DNA of 64,000 nucleotides. Source: JALZHR01 sp036388475. GTDB lineage: Bacteria; Acidobacteriota; Blastocatellia; Pyrinomonadales; Pyrinomonadaceae. The notes under the pieces were generated by a model, which was given only the letters and a program-made list of their open reading frames with translations, made no database searches and was not told where the DNA came from. The DNA lies in contig DASVRT010000085.1 of the NCBI GenBank assembly GCA_036388475.1, positions 38,624-102,623 on the forward strand, read 5' to 3'. Of the stretch, positions 9,000-16,878 are shown piece by piece. Each line of letters starts with the position of its first letter. Positions within the stretch are counted from its first letter, which is position 1. The position numbers and the translations under genes are program-made.

Positions 9000-9866
9000 A
9001 TGCCAATTCATAAAACGCAAGCATCGGAAATTCACGAATCAATCGCGCCCGAAATCCAGAAGGCGTTTGATTACCCGTTTTGCATCCGCGACGTGCCCGC
9101 CGAAGAAATCCACGAAGGTCGCTATATCACGCGCTTTGCCCGCACGCCGGAAGAAATCGACGCGGCGCTGCGGCTGCGCTTCACGGTTTTTAATCTGGAA
9201 TTGAACGAAGGTCTGGAATCGTCGTTTCTGACCGAGCGCGACGAAGACGAATTCGACCAGAGCTGTCATCACCTGATTGTGATTGAAAAAGCGACGCACA
9301 CGCTCGTCGGCACATACCGGCTGCGCACCGTCGAACAGGCGAAAAGCGCGCGCGGATTTTATTCCGCCAACGAATTTAAAATCGAAGATTTGCCGCCGGA
9401 AATTCTGAATCAATCGCTGGAAATCGGGCGCGCCTGCATCGCCCGCGAGCATCGCAACTCGCGCGTGCTTTTTCTGCTCTGGAAAGGCTTGGCTTTATAC
9501 TCGATTTTGAAAAACAAGCGCTATCTTTTCGGCTGCTGCTCGCTGTTTACGCTCGACTGCACGGATGGCAAAAAGGCTCTGCGGCAGCTCGTCCGCGACG
9601 GTTTTTTTCACGAAGCTTTCCGCGTCGCGCCGCGCGAGGAATGCGCCTGCAAGCCCGAAGATTTTCTGACCGCAGATTCAATCGAAGAAATCGAATTGCC
9701 GAAGCTTTTTTTCACATATCTGCGCATCGGCGCGAAAATCTGCGGCGAGCCGGTCATCGACCGTCATTTTAAAACAATCGACTTTTTCGTAATTTTCGAC
9801 GCGACGACGATTGAGCCGCGTTATTATCAAATGTTTTTCAGCCAGTTCGAACACTTGAAACAGTAA
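9000..9866 (+). CDS. OlsB-like N-acyltransferase (ornithine lipid, first step)
   Basis: This 288-residue protein belongs to the GNAT-like N-acyltransferase group that includes OlsB (acyl-ACP:amino-acid N-acyltransferase). Typical stretches are ALRLRFTVFNLELNEGL near residue 55, a VGTYRLRTVEQA core strand at about 100, and LEIGRACIAREHRNSRV at about 140, followed by a GCCSLF segment. OlsB links a 3-hydroxy fatty acid to ornithine. The next gene 107 bases downstream encodes a PlsC-type O-acyltransferase, the partner (OlsA) that adds the second fatty acid, so the pair probably makes an ornithine or related amino-acid lipid. The amino-acid specificity is not certain from sequence. Confidence 0.75.
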   Translation: MPIHKTQASEIHESIAPEIQKAFDYPFCIRDVPAEEIHEGRYITRFARTPEEIDAALRLRFTVFNLELNEGLESSFLTERDEDEFDQSCHHLIVIEKATHTLVGTYRLRTVEQAKSARGFYSANEFKIEDLPPEILNQSLEIGRACIAREHRNSRVLFLLWKGLALYSILKNKRYLFGCCSLFTLDCTDGKKALRQLVRDGFFHEAFRVAPREECACKPEDFLTADSIEEIELPKLFFTYLRIGAKICGEPVIDRHFKTIDFFVIFDATTIEPRYYQMFFSQFEHLKQ

Positions 9867-9871
9867 TCGGC

Positions 9872-9963
9872 AGTCAGTGGTCGGTGGTCGGTTGCCGTTT
9901 GAGTGAAAATTGCGCTCCTGAATTTATCTCAACGAACGACTGACCGCCGACCGCCAACCACTG
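9872..9963. repeat. word-built inverted repeat between the two acyltransferase genes
   Basis: The left arm 9875-9891 (CAGTGGTCGGTGGTCGG) pairs with 9947-9963 with two mismatches across a 55-base loop. Both arms consist of degenerate copies of a GTCAGTGGTCGGTG word. The same word recurs on one side only at 25905-25937. It fills most of the spacer between stop 9866 and start 9974. Confidence 0.8.
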
Positions 9964-9973
9964 ACCACTTTTT

Positions 9974-10720
9974 ATGAAGTATCTACTTTCCGCAATTCGT
10001 CTCGCCGCTTTTCTCGTCGCTACTTTCGGACTTTACGGCGCGTGGTTCGTCGCGGTTTTTTTTATTCCGAACAAGCTTTACTGGCGGCAGTTGATTTTTA
10101 ATTTGTGGGCGCGAGCCTTCGTCAGAATTTCGGGAATGAAAGTCGAAGTGGTCGGAACGCCGCCCGCCGCGCCGTTTTTTCTGGTTTCCAATCATCTGAG
10201 CTACGTTGACATTCCGCTCCTTCGTGCCGTGACGGAAGGCGTTTTCGTCGCCAAAGGCGAAATTCAAAGCTGGTTTCTGGGCAACCGAATCGTCGGCGAT
10301 ATGGGAAACGTTTTCGTCAATCGCCAGAAACGCCGCGATATTCCGCGCGCCGGCGCCGAGGTTCTGGAAAGATTAAACGAAGGCGAAGGCGTGATAGTTT
10401 TTCCCGAAGGCACCAGCACGAGAGGCGAAAAAATCCTCAAATTCAATTCTTCTTTCCTGGAATTTCCCGCGCAGACCGATTTGCCCGTTCATTACGTTTC
10501 AATCACTTATCGCACGCCGAACAACACGCCGCCCGCTCATTTAATCTGCTGGTGGGAAGTTGACGACACATTTATCGAACATCTCTGGAAACTGTTTCAG
10601 ATTCCCGAATTTGAAGCGATTGTCACGTTCGGCGACGAACCTATCCAAAGCCCGAATCGCAAGGAGCTAGCGCAGAGGCTCTGGGAAAAAGTCAATGAAA
10701 GATTCGTTCCGGTGCTTTAG
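9974..10720 (+). CDS. PlsC-type 1-acyl-glycerol/lyso-ornithine-lipid O-acyltransferase (OlsA-like)
   Basis: This 248-residue protein has an N-terminal hydrophobic segment (residues 8-31) and the two acyltransferase motifs of the PlsC superfamily: H74-x4-D79 in NHLSYVD and FPEGT at 143-147. These give the catalytic His-Asp pair and the phosphate/acceptor-binding loop. Because it follows an OlsB-like gene, it probably esterifies the hydroxyl of the lyso-ornithine lipid (OlsA role), though a lysophosphatidate acyltransferase role cannot be excluded. It acts at the inner face of the cytoplasmic membrane. The gene ends 14 bases before the convergent stop of the regulator gene, with no terminator in between. 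Confidence 0.82.
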   Translation: MKYLLSAIRLAAFLVATFGLYGAWFVAVFFIPNKLYWRQLIFNLWARAFVRISGMKVEVVGTPPAAPFFLVSNHLSYVDIPLLRAVTEGVFVAKGEIQSWFLGNRIVGDMGNVFVNRQKRRDIPRAGAEVLERLNEGEGVIVFPEGTSTRGEKILKFNSSFLEFPAQTDLPVHYVSITYRTPNNTPPAHLICWWEVDDTFIEHLWKLFQIPEFEAIVTFGDEPIQSPNRKELAQRLWEKVNERFVPVL

Positions 10721-10734
10721 ACCGATTCGGGGAT

Positions 10735-12861
10735 TCAATCAGAGGCTTTTCCGGTCTGGTATTGTTCCAGCTTTCGATAAAGCGTTTTCCTGCCGATATT
10801 TAATAATCTCGACGCGCGCGATTTGTCGCCGCTCGTGTAGTCCAGCGCCAGCTCGATCGCCTGTTTTTCTATTTCTTCCATTGTCGCCGGAAACTCGACT
10901 TCCAGATTTATCGCCCGACCTTCGCTCGCCGCTTTGGCGCGTTCCTGGCGCGCCTGCGCGAATGATTCAAACGCTTTTTTGCTGATGGCTTCCGGCAAAT
11001 CGTCAAGCTCGATTTGTCGTCCCGAAGCGATAATCACGGCGCGTTCAATCGCGTTTTCAAGCTCGCGCACGTTGCCCGACCATTCGTAATTAACCAGCGC
11101 GAGCAAAGCTTCCTTTGAAATTCCCGACACGAAACGCCCGGTTTTCTGCTTGTATTGTTCGAGAAAATGAAAAACCAGAATGTGTATGTCTTCCGGGCGC
11201 TCGCGCAGAGGCGGCAGCGTAATCGGAAAAACCGAGAGCCGATAAAACAAATCTTTGCGAAACTTCCCTTCTTCGACGGCTTTTTCGAGATTAACATTCG
11301 ACGCGGCGATAACGCGCACGTCGGTTTTGACCGTTTCGTTGCCGCCGACGCGTGTAAATTCGCCGTCCTGCAAAACTCTCAGCAAATTCACCTGCGCGGG
11401 CAGAGACATTTCGCCGATTTCGTCCAGGAATAAAGTGCCGCGGTCGGCTTCTTCAAAACGTCCTTTGCGCTGATTGCGCGCGTCGGTAAACGAGCCTTTT
11501 TCGTGTCCGAAAAGCTCGGATTCGAGCAGAGTTTCGGGAATCGCGCCGCAGTTTAATTTTACATACGGCTTGTTTTCGCGCCCCGAATTATAATGTATCA
11601 GATTCGCCAGAAGCTCTTTTCCCGTTCCCGATTCGCCCTGAATCAAAACGGTCGTCTGCGTATCGGCGACGTTTAAAGCCAGTTCGATGGCGCGTCGAAT
11701 CGCCGGAGCCTGCCCGATAATTTCGCTTTGATGTTTCTGGTGAAGCTCGGATTTAAGACGCATCACTTCCGCCGAAAGCTGGTCGCGTTCGAGCGCCGTG
11801 CCGATTTGGTCGGAAATTCCTTCGACCAGCGCGACTTCGTGATTTTCAAAACCGCCGTCGCGCTCCTCGCTCCACACAAAACCCAGAAGCCCGAACGCCT
11901 GCCCGCCGACGCGCACCGGCGCGACCAGCGCGGCGCGCCCGTCAAGCTGCGAATTGAAAATCAGGCGAATCGCGAACGGCAAATCCTTATCGACCAGACG
12001 CAAGGTTTTTCCCTCGCGCAAAATGTCGCTTAAAACCGGGAACGGCTCGATGTCGAGCGATTGATTGTGTTCCTCAATCATCTGCAAAACCGCGTTCGGC
12101 TCGACGTTCGGCGCGGATTTAAACGAAGCTAAGCTTATTTTTTTTCCCGTCTGGTCGAGCACGCCGAGCGCGCCGTAATTTGCGCCGACCAGTTCGACGG
12201 CGCGTTCCAGCACGCGCGCCGAAACCTCGTTAAAATCCGAATGCGAATTGAGCGTGTTGGCGATTTCCAGAAGCGCGTTCGTGCGCTTCGTTTCCTGTTC
12301 CTGCGCGACGTAAAGCCGCGTGTATTGATAGCCGATGGCGAGCTGGCGACCGACCGATTCGAGAAAAGCGACTTCTTCGTCGAGCCATTCGCGCGGCGCG
12401 TGCGTGTCGTGCAAACCCAAAAGCCCGATGACTTTTTCGTTCAGCGTAATCGGCACGACGAGCAGCGATTGCGTTTCCAGCGCTTTGGTGAAAAAGCGGA
12501 CGGTCGCGTCTTTCGTCTTCGTCGTATCGTTGATGCGAACCGGCTGCGACAAATCGAATTTTTCGGTGAGCTTCTGCGCGTCGAACGGAATCATCGTGCC
12601 TTCGGACGACGGAACGGTTTCGTCCCTGCGCCATTCGTGGCTGATGCGAAGCTCGTTGCCTTCCGTCAATTGCAAAAGGTCGCAGCGGTCGGCATCCATC
12701 ATTCGCCCGATTTCCGAAACGACCACGTTCAAAAATCTTTCGAGGTCGATGTTGGTCGGCAAATCGCGCGCGAGGCGGTCGATAATGCCTTCGCGCGCCT
12801 CGTGCATTTTGATTTTTCGCTCAAGCGAAAGCGATTGCGGAATTTCCAGTTCGATTTTCAT
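10735..12861 (-). CDS. sigma-54-type transcriptional activator with two GAF domains
   Basis: This 708-residue regulator has two GAF sensor domains (about residues 30-180 and 205-355) joined by helical linkers, an AAA+ domain (about 385-610) and a C-terminal Fis-type helix-turn-helix (about 660-705, SRASRLLNIGRKTLYRKL). The AAA+ domain has Walker A GESGTGKE, Walker B GTLFLDEIGEM and an arginine-finger region (PPLRERPEDI). The sigma-54 contact loop reads GSFTDA instead of the consensus GAFTGA; the essential Thr is kept. It lacks a receiver domain, so it probably senses a small molecule or redox state through the GAFs, as in FhlA or NorR. The target promoter is unknown; no clear -24/-12 site was seen in its own upstream region. 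Confidence 0.9.
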   Translation of the reverse strand: MKIELEIPQSLSLERKIKMHEAREGIIDRLARDLPTNIDLERFLNVVVSEIGRMMDADRCDLLQLTEGNELRISHEWRRDETVPSSEGTMIPFDAQKLTEKFDLSQPVRINDTTKTKDATVRFFTKALETQSLLVVPITLNEKVIGLLGLHDTHAPREWLDEEVAFLESVGRQLAIGYQYTRLYVAQEQETKRTNALLEIANTLNSHSDFNEVSARVLERAVELVGANYGALGVLDQTGKKISLASFKSAPNVEPNAVLQMIEEHNQSLDIEPFPVLSDILREGKTLRLVDKDLPFAIRLIFNSQLDGRAALVAPVRVGGQAFGLLGFVWSEERDGGFENHEVALVEGISDQIGTALERDQLSAEVMRLKSELHQKHQSEIIGQAPAIRRAIELALNVADTQTTVLIQGESGTGKELLANLIHYNSGRENKPYVKLNCGAIPETLLESELFGHEKGSFTDARNQRKGRFEEADRGTLFLDEIGEMSLPAQVNLLRVLQDGEFTRVGGNETVKTDVRVIAASNVNLEKAVEEGKFRKDLFYRLSVFPITLPPLRERPEDIHILVFHFLEQYKQKTGRFVSGISKEALLALVNYEWSGNVRELENAIERAVIIASGRQIELDDLPEAISKKAFESFAQARQERAKAASEGRAINLEVEFPATMEEIEKQAIELALDYTSGDKSRASRLLNIGRKTLYRKLEQYQTGKASD

Positions 12862-13195
12862 ACGCGGGTTTTGAACTAAACTTTTAATTTAAAAGCGATT
12901 AATTCAAATATAAGTTTATCACCGTTTTGCAGAATTTATGTCAGGCTGATACAGGAAAGTTTTCCGGTGTGTTTTTTAGATGCAAATACAAATCTCTGAA
13001 GATTCTAAAAATAGTATGAAACTTTTTCGAATTTTTACCAATAATTATTGGAAAGCGTGAAAATCTACATTACCGTAGAAAACTCAATGGAAACCCTCAC
13101 GGGATGTCGGCGAAATTTCACTATCGCTTATGTCGAGGAACAATCCACCAAACACGAATTTCCAAAATAAAATAAAGAAAAAACGAGGAGTAAAA
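12862..13195. promoter_or_regulatory. divergent promoter region with 14-bp palindrome
   Basis: This 334-base AT-rich gap separates the sigma-54 activator (-) from the Cys-rich secreted protein gene (+). It holds no gene. A perfect palindrome CCAATAATTATTGG at 13038-13051 is operator-like. A GAGGAG ribosome site at 13185-13190 precedes the ATG at 13196. No -24/-12 element was found. Confidence 0.45.
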
Positions 13196-13675
13196 ATGAA
13201 AAGAATTCTTACGCGTATGGCGGCTCTCGCGCTGCTGGTAATTGCGACTTTCTGGTTCGGCACCGACACGAAAGCCAAAAAATGGGGTTGCGCCGACAGT
13301 ATGTTCGCCGCTCAATCAGCCTGTGACGACAGCTTGTCGGGAACTATCGGCAGTTATAACAACGTCACTAATTTCTCGCCCAACCAATGTAACAATCAAG
13401 CGCAAAATGATTGCGGCAGCAATACGACCTGTTACAATAACTCTTATAACAATTGCTACAACACCGCCGTCAATAATTACGGCGACCGCTATAACACATA
13501 CGGCAGCTGCGTCGGCGGAACTATTAATTACAGTTGCTATGAAGAGCCGGATTTTTGCGCGGCGGCGAGAGATAGAGCCAGTCAATGCGCGATAATGTAT
13601 CCGTATGAGCCGGGAGTTATAAATACGGCGCAAATGGAGTGCAGAGGTGCCAGCGGAATAGACCAATGCGAGTAA
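13196..13675 (+). CDS. small secreted Asn/Tyr- and Cys-rich protein
   Basis: This 159-residue protein is not a recognised family. The start at 13196 is chosen over an in-frame ATG 66 bases upstream because GAGGAG lies just before it and the protein then opens with a normal signal peptide (MKRILTRMAALALLVIATFW...). The mature part has 12 cysteines, an even number fitting disulfide bonds after export, and Asn/Tyr-rich stretches (CYNNSYNNCYNTAVNNYG). The segment PNQCNNQAQNDC resembles PTQCNQQANYC in the 76-residue protein at 62451-62681, so the two may be distant relatives. It is a single-gene unit with a strong ribosome site and a strong terminator, which suggests high expression of an extracellular or periplasmic product. 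Confidence 0.8.
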   Translation: MKRILTRMAALALLVIATFWFGTDTKAKKWGCADSMFAAQSACDDSLSGTIGSYNNVTNFSPNQCNNQAQNDCGSNTTCYNNSYNNCYNTAVNNYGDRYNTYGSCVGGTINYSCYEEPDFCAAARDRASQCAIMYPYEPGVINTAQMECRGASGIDQCE

Positions 13676-13740
13676 CCGCTTTGGAGTTTGAAACGACAAA
13701 ACGGACATAATAAACCGAGTATTTACTCAATAAAAATCGG

Positions 13741-13786
13741 AAAATAATACCGCAAAAATCGCCTTTGGTTTTTGCGGTATTATTTT
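13741..13786. terminator. strong bidirectional-looking intrinsic terminator
   Basis: A perfect 18-bp stem, 13741-13758 with 13769-13786 (AAAATAATACCGCAAAAA and its complement), has a 10-base loop and T-rich/A-rich flanks. It lies 65 bases after the Cys-rich gene and most likely terminates it; it could also stop minus-strand read-through. Confidence 0.85.
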
Positions 13787-13897
13787 CTAAAGAATACTCA
13801 ATCGACTCTTTCAAACTGGTCGCATTCAGCGATTAAATTCAGTTTTTCAAATAACGCCGGTTAAAGTCGCATACATCAATCGAGTAAAACCGCTGAT

Positions 13898-13932
13898 TAG
13901 AAAAAGCCTGCTCAACCGGCGGACTTTTTCTA
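13898..13932 (-). terminator. intrinsic terminator of the TPR lipoprotein gene
   Basis: A 9-bp stem (13898-13906 with 13924-13932, TAGAAAAAG/CTTTTTCTA) lies just after the stop at 13937. An inner GCC/GGC pairing closes the loop. On the minus strand it ends in CTTTTTCTA. Confidence 0.65.
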
Positions 13933-13936
13933 AAAG

Positions 13937-14857
13937 TTATTGATTATTCGGTTTAACTACCGGCGGCGGCGGAGTTTCTCCGCTCGGTTTTGTTTCTTCC
14001 GCTTTCGGTTTGGTCGCCTTTCTGGTCGGTCTGGCTTCCCTCTGGTTCTGGAGGTCTTCCGGTATTTTCGGCTTGATGCCGAAATTGGTGCGTTTTTTTC
14101 CGGCTTCGGCTTTTTCCAGCGAATCAATCGCCTGCGTGTTGTTTTCGTCAAGCTCGACCGCTTTTTTCAAAACGGTCACGGCTTCGTCATAACTGGCGAG
14201 CTTTATCAGGATTTTACCGAGTTCGGTTTGATATTCGCTGTCTTCGGGTTTTAATTTGACGGCTTGGCGCAGGGCTTTTTCGGCTTCTTTGTCAAGATTG
14301 ATTTTGTTGTAAGCGCGTCCGAGATTGAAAAACGCCGCGTCGTCTTTCGCGTTTTTCTTGATGATTTTTTCGTAGGCTTTCGCCGCATTTTCAAAAGATT
14401 TATCGGAATTGGTCAGAATCGTCGCCACTTCCTTGGTGCCTTTTTTGGCTTTTCTCTGCGGCGCGGGCGTCGGCGTCGCTTCGGTCGTGTCGCGCTGCAA
14501 AATCTCGTCTTCCTTTTCCCGCAGGCTGTAAGCGATGCCGAGCTGGAAATGCGCGTCGGCTAAATCGGGATTGAGTTTTGTCGCCTGTTTCAAAGCCTCA
14601 ATCGCGTTTTCGGTTTTGTTTTCGTCGAGATATTTGTTTCCCGCCGCTAAGGCTTCGCCGGCGTCCGTAAAGGTCGGAACGACTTCGGGTTGTTTGTTTT
14701 CGACCGCTGCCGGAGAGTTTTCGACCGCCGGAGTCGAGGCGTCCGCGTTCGTATTTGTGTTGGTCAAATTAGCGGTATTTGAGCTGACGCCGCCCGAACA
14801 GCCAAGCTGGGAAAATACCAATGTCGCAAAAAATATAATTGTTATAAAAGCTTTCAT
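13937..14857 (-). CDS. TPR lipoprotein
   Basis: This 306-residue protein begins with a lipoprotein signal peptide ending in the lipobox SQLGC, with the acylated Cys near residue 20. A Thr/Asn/Ala-rich linker follows. From about residue 65 to 245 there are tetratricopeptide repeats (PDLADAHFQLGIAYSLRE, DDAAFFNLGRAYNKINLD, SEYQTELGKILIKLASYD). The C-terminal 60 residues are Lys/Pro-rich and disordered. It is probably a periplasm-facing scaffold attached to a membrane. No partner is evident from the neighbours. It has its own terminator and is separated from the HIT gene upstream by 82 bases. Confidence 0.85.
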   Translation of the reverse strand: MKAFITIIFFATLVFSQLGCSGGVSSNTANLTNTNTNADASTPAVENSPAAVENKQPEVVPTFTDAGEALAAGNKYLDENKTENAIEALKQATKLNPDLADAHFQLGIAYSLREKEDEILQRDTTEATPTPAPQRKAKKGTKEVATILTNSDKSFENAAKAYEKIIKKNAKDDAAFFNLGRAYNKINLDKEAEKALRQAVKLKPEDSEYQTELGKILIKLASYDEAVTVLKKAVELDENNTQAIDSLEKAEAGKKRTNFGIKPKIPEDLQNQREARPTRKATKPKAEETKPSGETPPPPVVKPNNQ

Positions 14858-14939
14858 TATTCAAGACTCTAAAAATGTTCGGATTAAATCGTTCAGATTA
14901 GAAGCATTTTTTTCCAAAAGGTTTGCAGTAATTCAGAGA

Positions 14940-15287
14940 CTAACCCGGCGAAAACACAAACGGGCGACCGCCGAGCAGATGCACGTGCAGATGAAAAACG
15001 GTTTGCCCGCCGTCGCCGTTCGTGTTGATAACGATGCGGTAGCCGTTTTCGGCAAAGCCTTTTTCACGCGCGATTTCGGCGCCGGTCAAAAGAAGATGTC
15101 CGAGCGTTTCGCGATGATTTTTTCCGGCTTTATCGAGTGAATCGAAATGCTCGCGCGGCACGATTAAAACGTGCGTCGGCGCTTGCGGGCTGATGTCGTT
15201 GAAAGCGAAGCACACTTCGTCTTCATAAACTTTGGCGGACGGAATTTCGCCCGCAATAATCCTGCAAAACAAACAATTTTCGCTCAT
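14940..15287 (-). CDS. HIT-family nucleotide hydrolase (HinT-like)
   Basis: This 115-residue protein is the full length of a bacterial HinT. The histidine triad is His99-x-His101-x-His103 in FHLHVHLLGG, with the N-terminal CLFCRIIAGEIPSAKVYED pattern and the PTHVLIVPREHF strand typical of the family. HinT enzymes hydrolyse adenosine 5'-phosphoramidates and lysyl-AMP. The gene lies downstream of murA on the same strand, 176 bases away, separated by a word-built inverted repeat that may end the murA transcript. Expression and physiological substrate cannot be told from sequence. Confidence 0.93.
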   Translation of the reverse strand: MSENCLFCRIIAGEIPSAKVYEDEVCFAFNDISPQAPTHVLIVPREHFDSLDKAGKNHRETLGHLLLTGAEIAREKGFAENGYRIVINTNGDGGQTVFHLHVHLLGGRPFVFSPG

Positions 15288-15297
15288 ACGGAAATTT

Positions 15298-15466
15298 TAA
15301 CGCAAGGACGCAAAGATGCAAGCATTAGAAGGCAAAAGTAAAAAGGCAAAAGTAAAAAGGCAAAATCGAAAACTAAGAAGTAAAACCGTATATCGGCGGC
15401 GGCTTTTATTATTTCTCTCTTCTTAATTTTGCCTTTTGTCTTTTTACTTTTGTCTTTCTTCTTTTA
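15298..15466. repeat. AAGGCAAAAGTAAA-type inverted repeat between murA and the HIT gene
   Basis: The left arm 15329-15366 holds three tandem copies of AAGGCAAAAGTAAA-like words. The right arm 15425-15466 carries their complement (TTTTGCCTTTTGTC) and overlaps the murA stop codon. A second word, CGCAAGGACGCAAAGATGC, precedes it at 15301. Related hairpins lie at 29486-29577 and 50942-51025. Confidence 0.85.
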
Positions 15467-16756
15467 CTCTTGCGCCGCCATCGACGCGCCGTTCGTCAAG
15501 CGCTCGATTTCCGCGCCGACGGAATTCAATTTTTTGACGATGTTTTCATAGCCGCGGTCGATGTGATAAACCCGGTCAATCAAAGTTTCGCCGCGCGCCG
15601 CCAGCCCAGCCAGAACCAGGGACGCCGACGCGCGCAAATCCGAAGCGATGACGGGCGCGCCGGAAAGCGCGGTTTTGCCGTGAACTTTTGCCGTGTTGCC
15701 GGAAATTTCGATTTTCGCGCCCATCCGGATCAGCTCCGAAGCGTGCATAAAACGATTTTCAAAAATCGTCTCCTGTATCACGGAAACGCCTTCGGCTTGC
15801 GTCATCAGCGACATATACTGCGCCTGCATATCGGTCGGAAAATGCGGGTGCGGTTCGGTCGTCACCTCTCTGGCGGCTAAACCTTTCGCACAGCATTTGA
15901 CGAGCAGCGTGCTCGGATTGAGTTCTTCGATTTCGACGCCCGCCTCGCGCATTTTTCCGATGGCGGCGCGCAGATGTTCCGGCTCGCAATTCGTGATTTC
16001 AAGCTCGCCGCCCGTAATCGCGGCGGCAACAATAAAAGTTCCCGTTTCGATACGGTCGGGAATGATTGTGTGTTCCGCGCCGTTTAAGGCTTCGACGCCT
16101 TCAATCTCGATAATTGAAGTTCCCGCGCCGTTGACGCGCGCGCCCATTTTATTTAAAAGCGCGGCTAAATCTTCGATTTCCGGCTCGCGCGCGGCGTTGT
16201 GAATCGTCGTTTTCCCGCGCGCCAGAACCGCCGCCATCATCACGTTTTCCGTTCCCGTGACGGTTACTTTTTCAAACGTCACATCAGCGCCCGCTAATCT
16301 TCCGTTCGGCGCGCGGGCAACGACGTCGCCGGCTTCCAGCGAAACAATCGCGCCGAGCTGTTCAAAAGCTTTCAGATGCAAATCAATCGGGCGCGTGCCG
16401 ATGGCGCAGCCGCCCGGCAAGCTGACCTTTGCCTGCCCGAAACGCGCGAGCAGAGGTCCAAGCGCGAGAACGCTCGCCCGCATCGTCTTGACCAGATGAT
16501 ACGGCGCTTCGAAAACTTCGATGTTTCGCGCCGTAATTTTGTGCGTGCGCAGCTCGGGCGTTAAAACCGTCGCGCCCAAATCTTCCAGCAAACGACGCTG
16601 CGTAATCAAATCTTTAACATACGGAACATTATGTAAAGTAACCGTTTCCGCCGATAAAAGAGCCGCCGCCAGACACGGCAGAGCTGAATTTTTCGCGCCG
16701 CTAATCGCAATCTTTCCACGAAGCGGCTTTCCGCCGCGAATTAAAAATTTATCCAT
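15464..16756 (-). CDS. murA: UDP-N-acetylglucosamine 1-carboxyvinyltransferase
   Basis: MurA transfers enolpyruvate from PEP to UDP-GlcNAc, the first committed step of peptidoglycan synthesis, in the cytoplasm. The 430-residue length is normal. Lys22-Asn23 in GAKNSALP and the catalytic Cys117 in PGGCAIG are present, so the enzyme should be fosfomycin-sensitive (family knowledge: a Cys-to-Asp change would give resistance). The catalytic-loop Arg/Asp regions GTRPIDLHLKAFEQLGA and HPHFPTDMQAQ are intact. The start is ATG 16756. It lies between uvrA and the HIT gene. Its last codons overlap the right arm of the dispersed repeat at 15425-15466. Confidence 0.97.
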   Translation of the reverse strand: MDKFLIRGGKPLRGKIAISGAKNSALPCLAAALLSAETVTLHNVPYVKDLITQRRLLEDLGATVLTPELRTHKITARNIEVFEAPYHLVKTMRASVLALGPLLARFGQAKVSLPGGCAIGTRPIDLHLKAFEQLGAIVSLEAGDVVARAPNGRLAGADVTFEKVTVTGTENVMMAAVLARGKTTIHNAAREPEIEDLAALLNKMGARVNGAGTSIIEIEGVEALNGAEHTIIPDRIETGTFIVAAAITGGELEITNCEPEHLRAAIGKMREAGVEIEELNPSTLLVKCCAKGLAAREVTTEPHPHFPTDMQAQYMSLMTQAEGVSVIQETIFENRFMHASELIRMGAKIEISGNTAKVHGKTALSGAPVIASDLRASASLVLAGLAARGETLIDRVYHIDRGYENIVKKLNSVGAEIERLTNGASMAAQE

Positions 16757-16878
16757 CGTTTATGACAACTAACACTTATGAAAGTTAAAAAGAAATGTTA
16801 TCACACGAACAGATTGAAATAAAAATAATGACCTGCAAGAAAGGCGCAGGCTGGCGCTTCAGCAGGCAACCTTCGAAT

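Noticed and set aside
12862..13195. sigma-54 promoter near the activator
   Set aside because: No GG-N10-GC pair with correct flanks was found on either strand.
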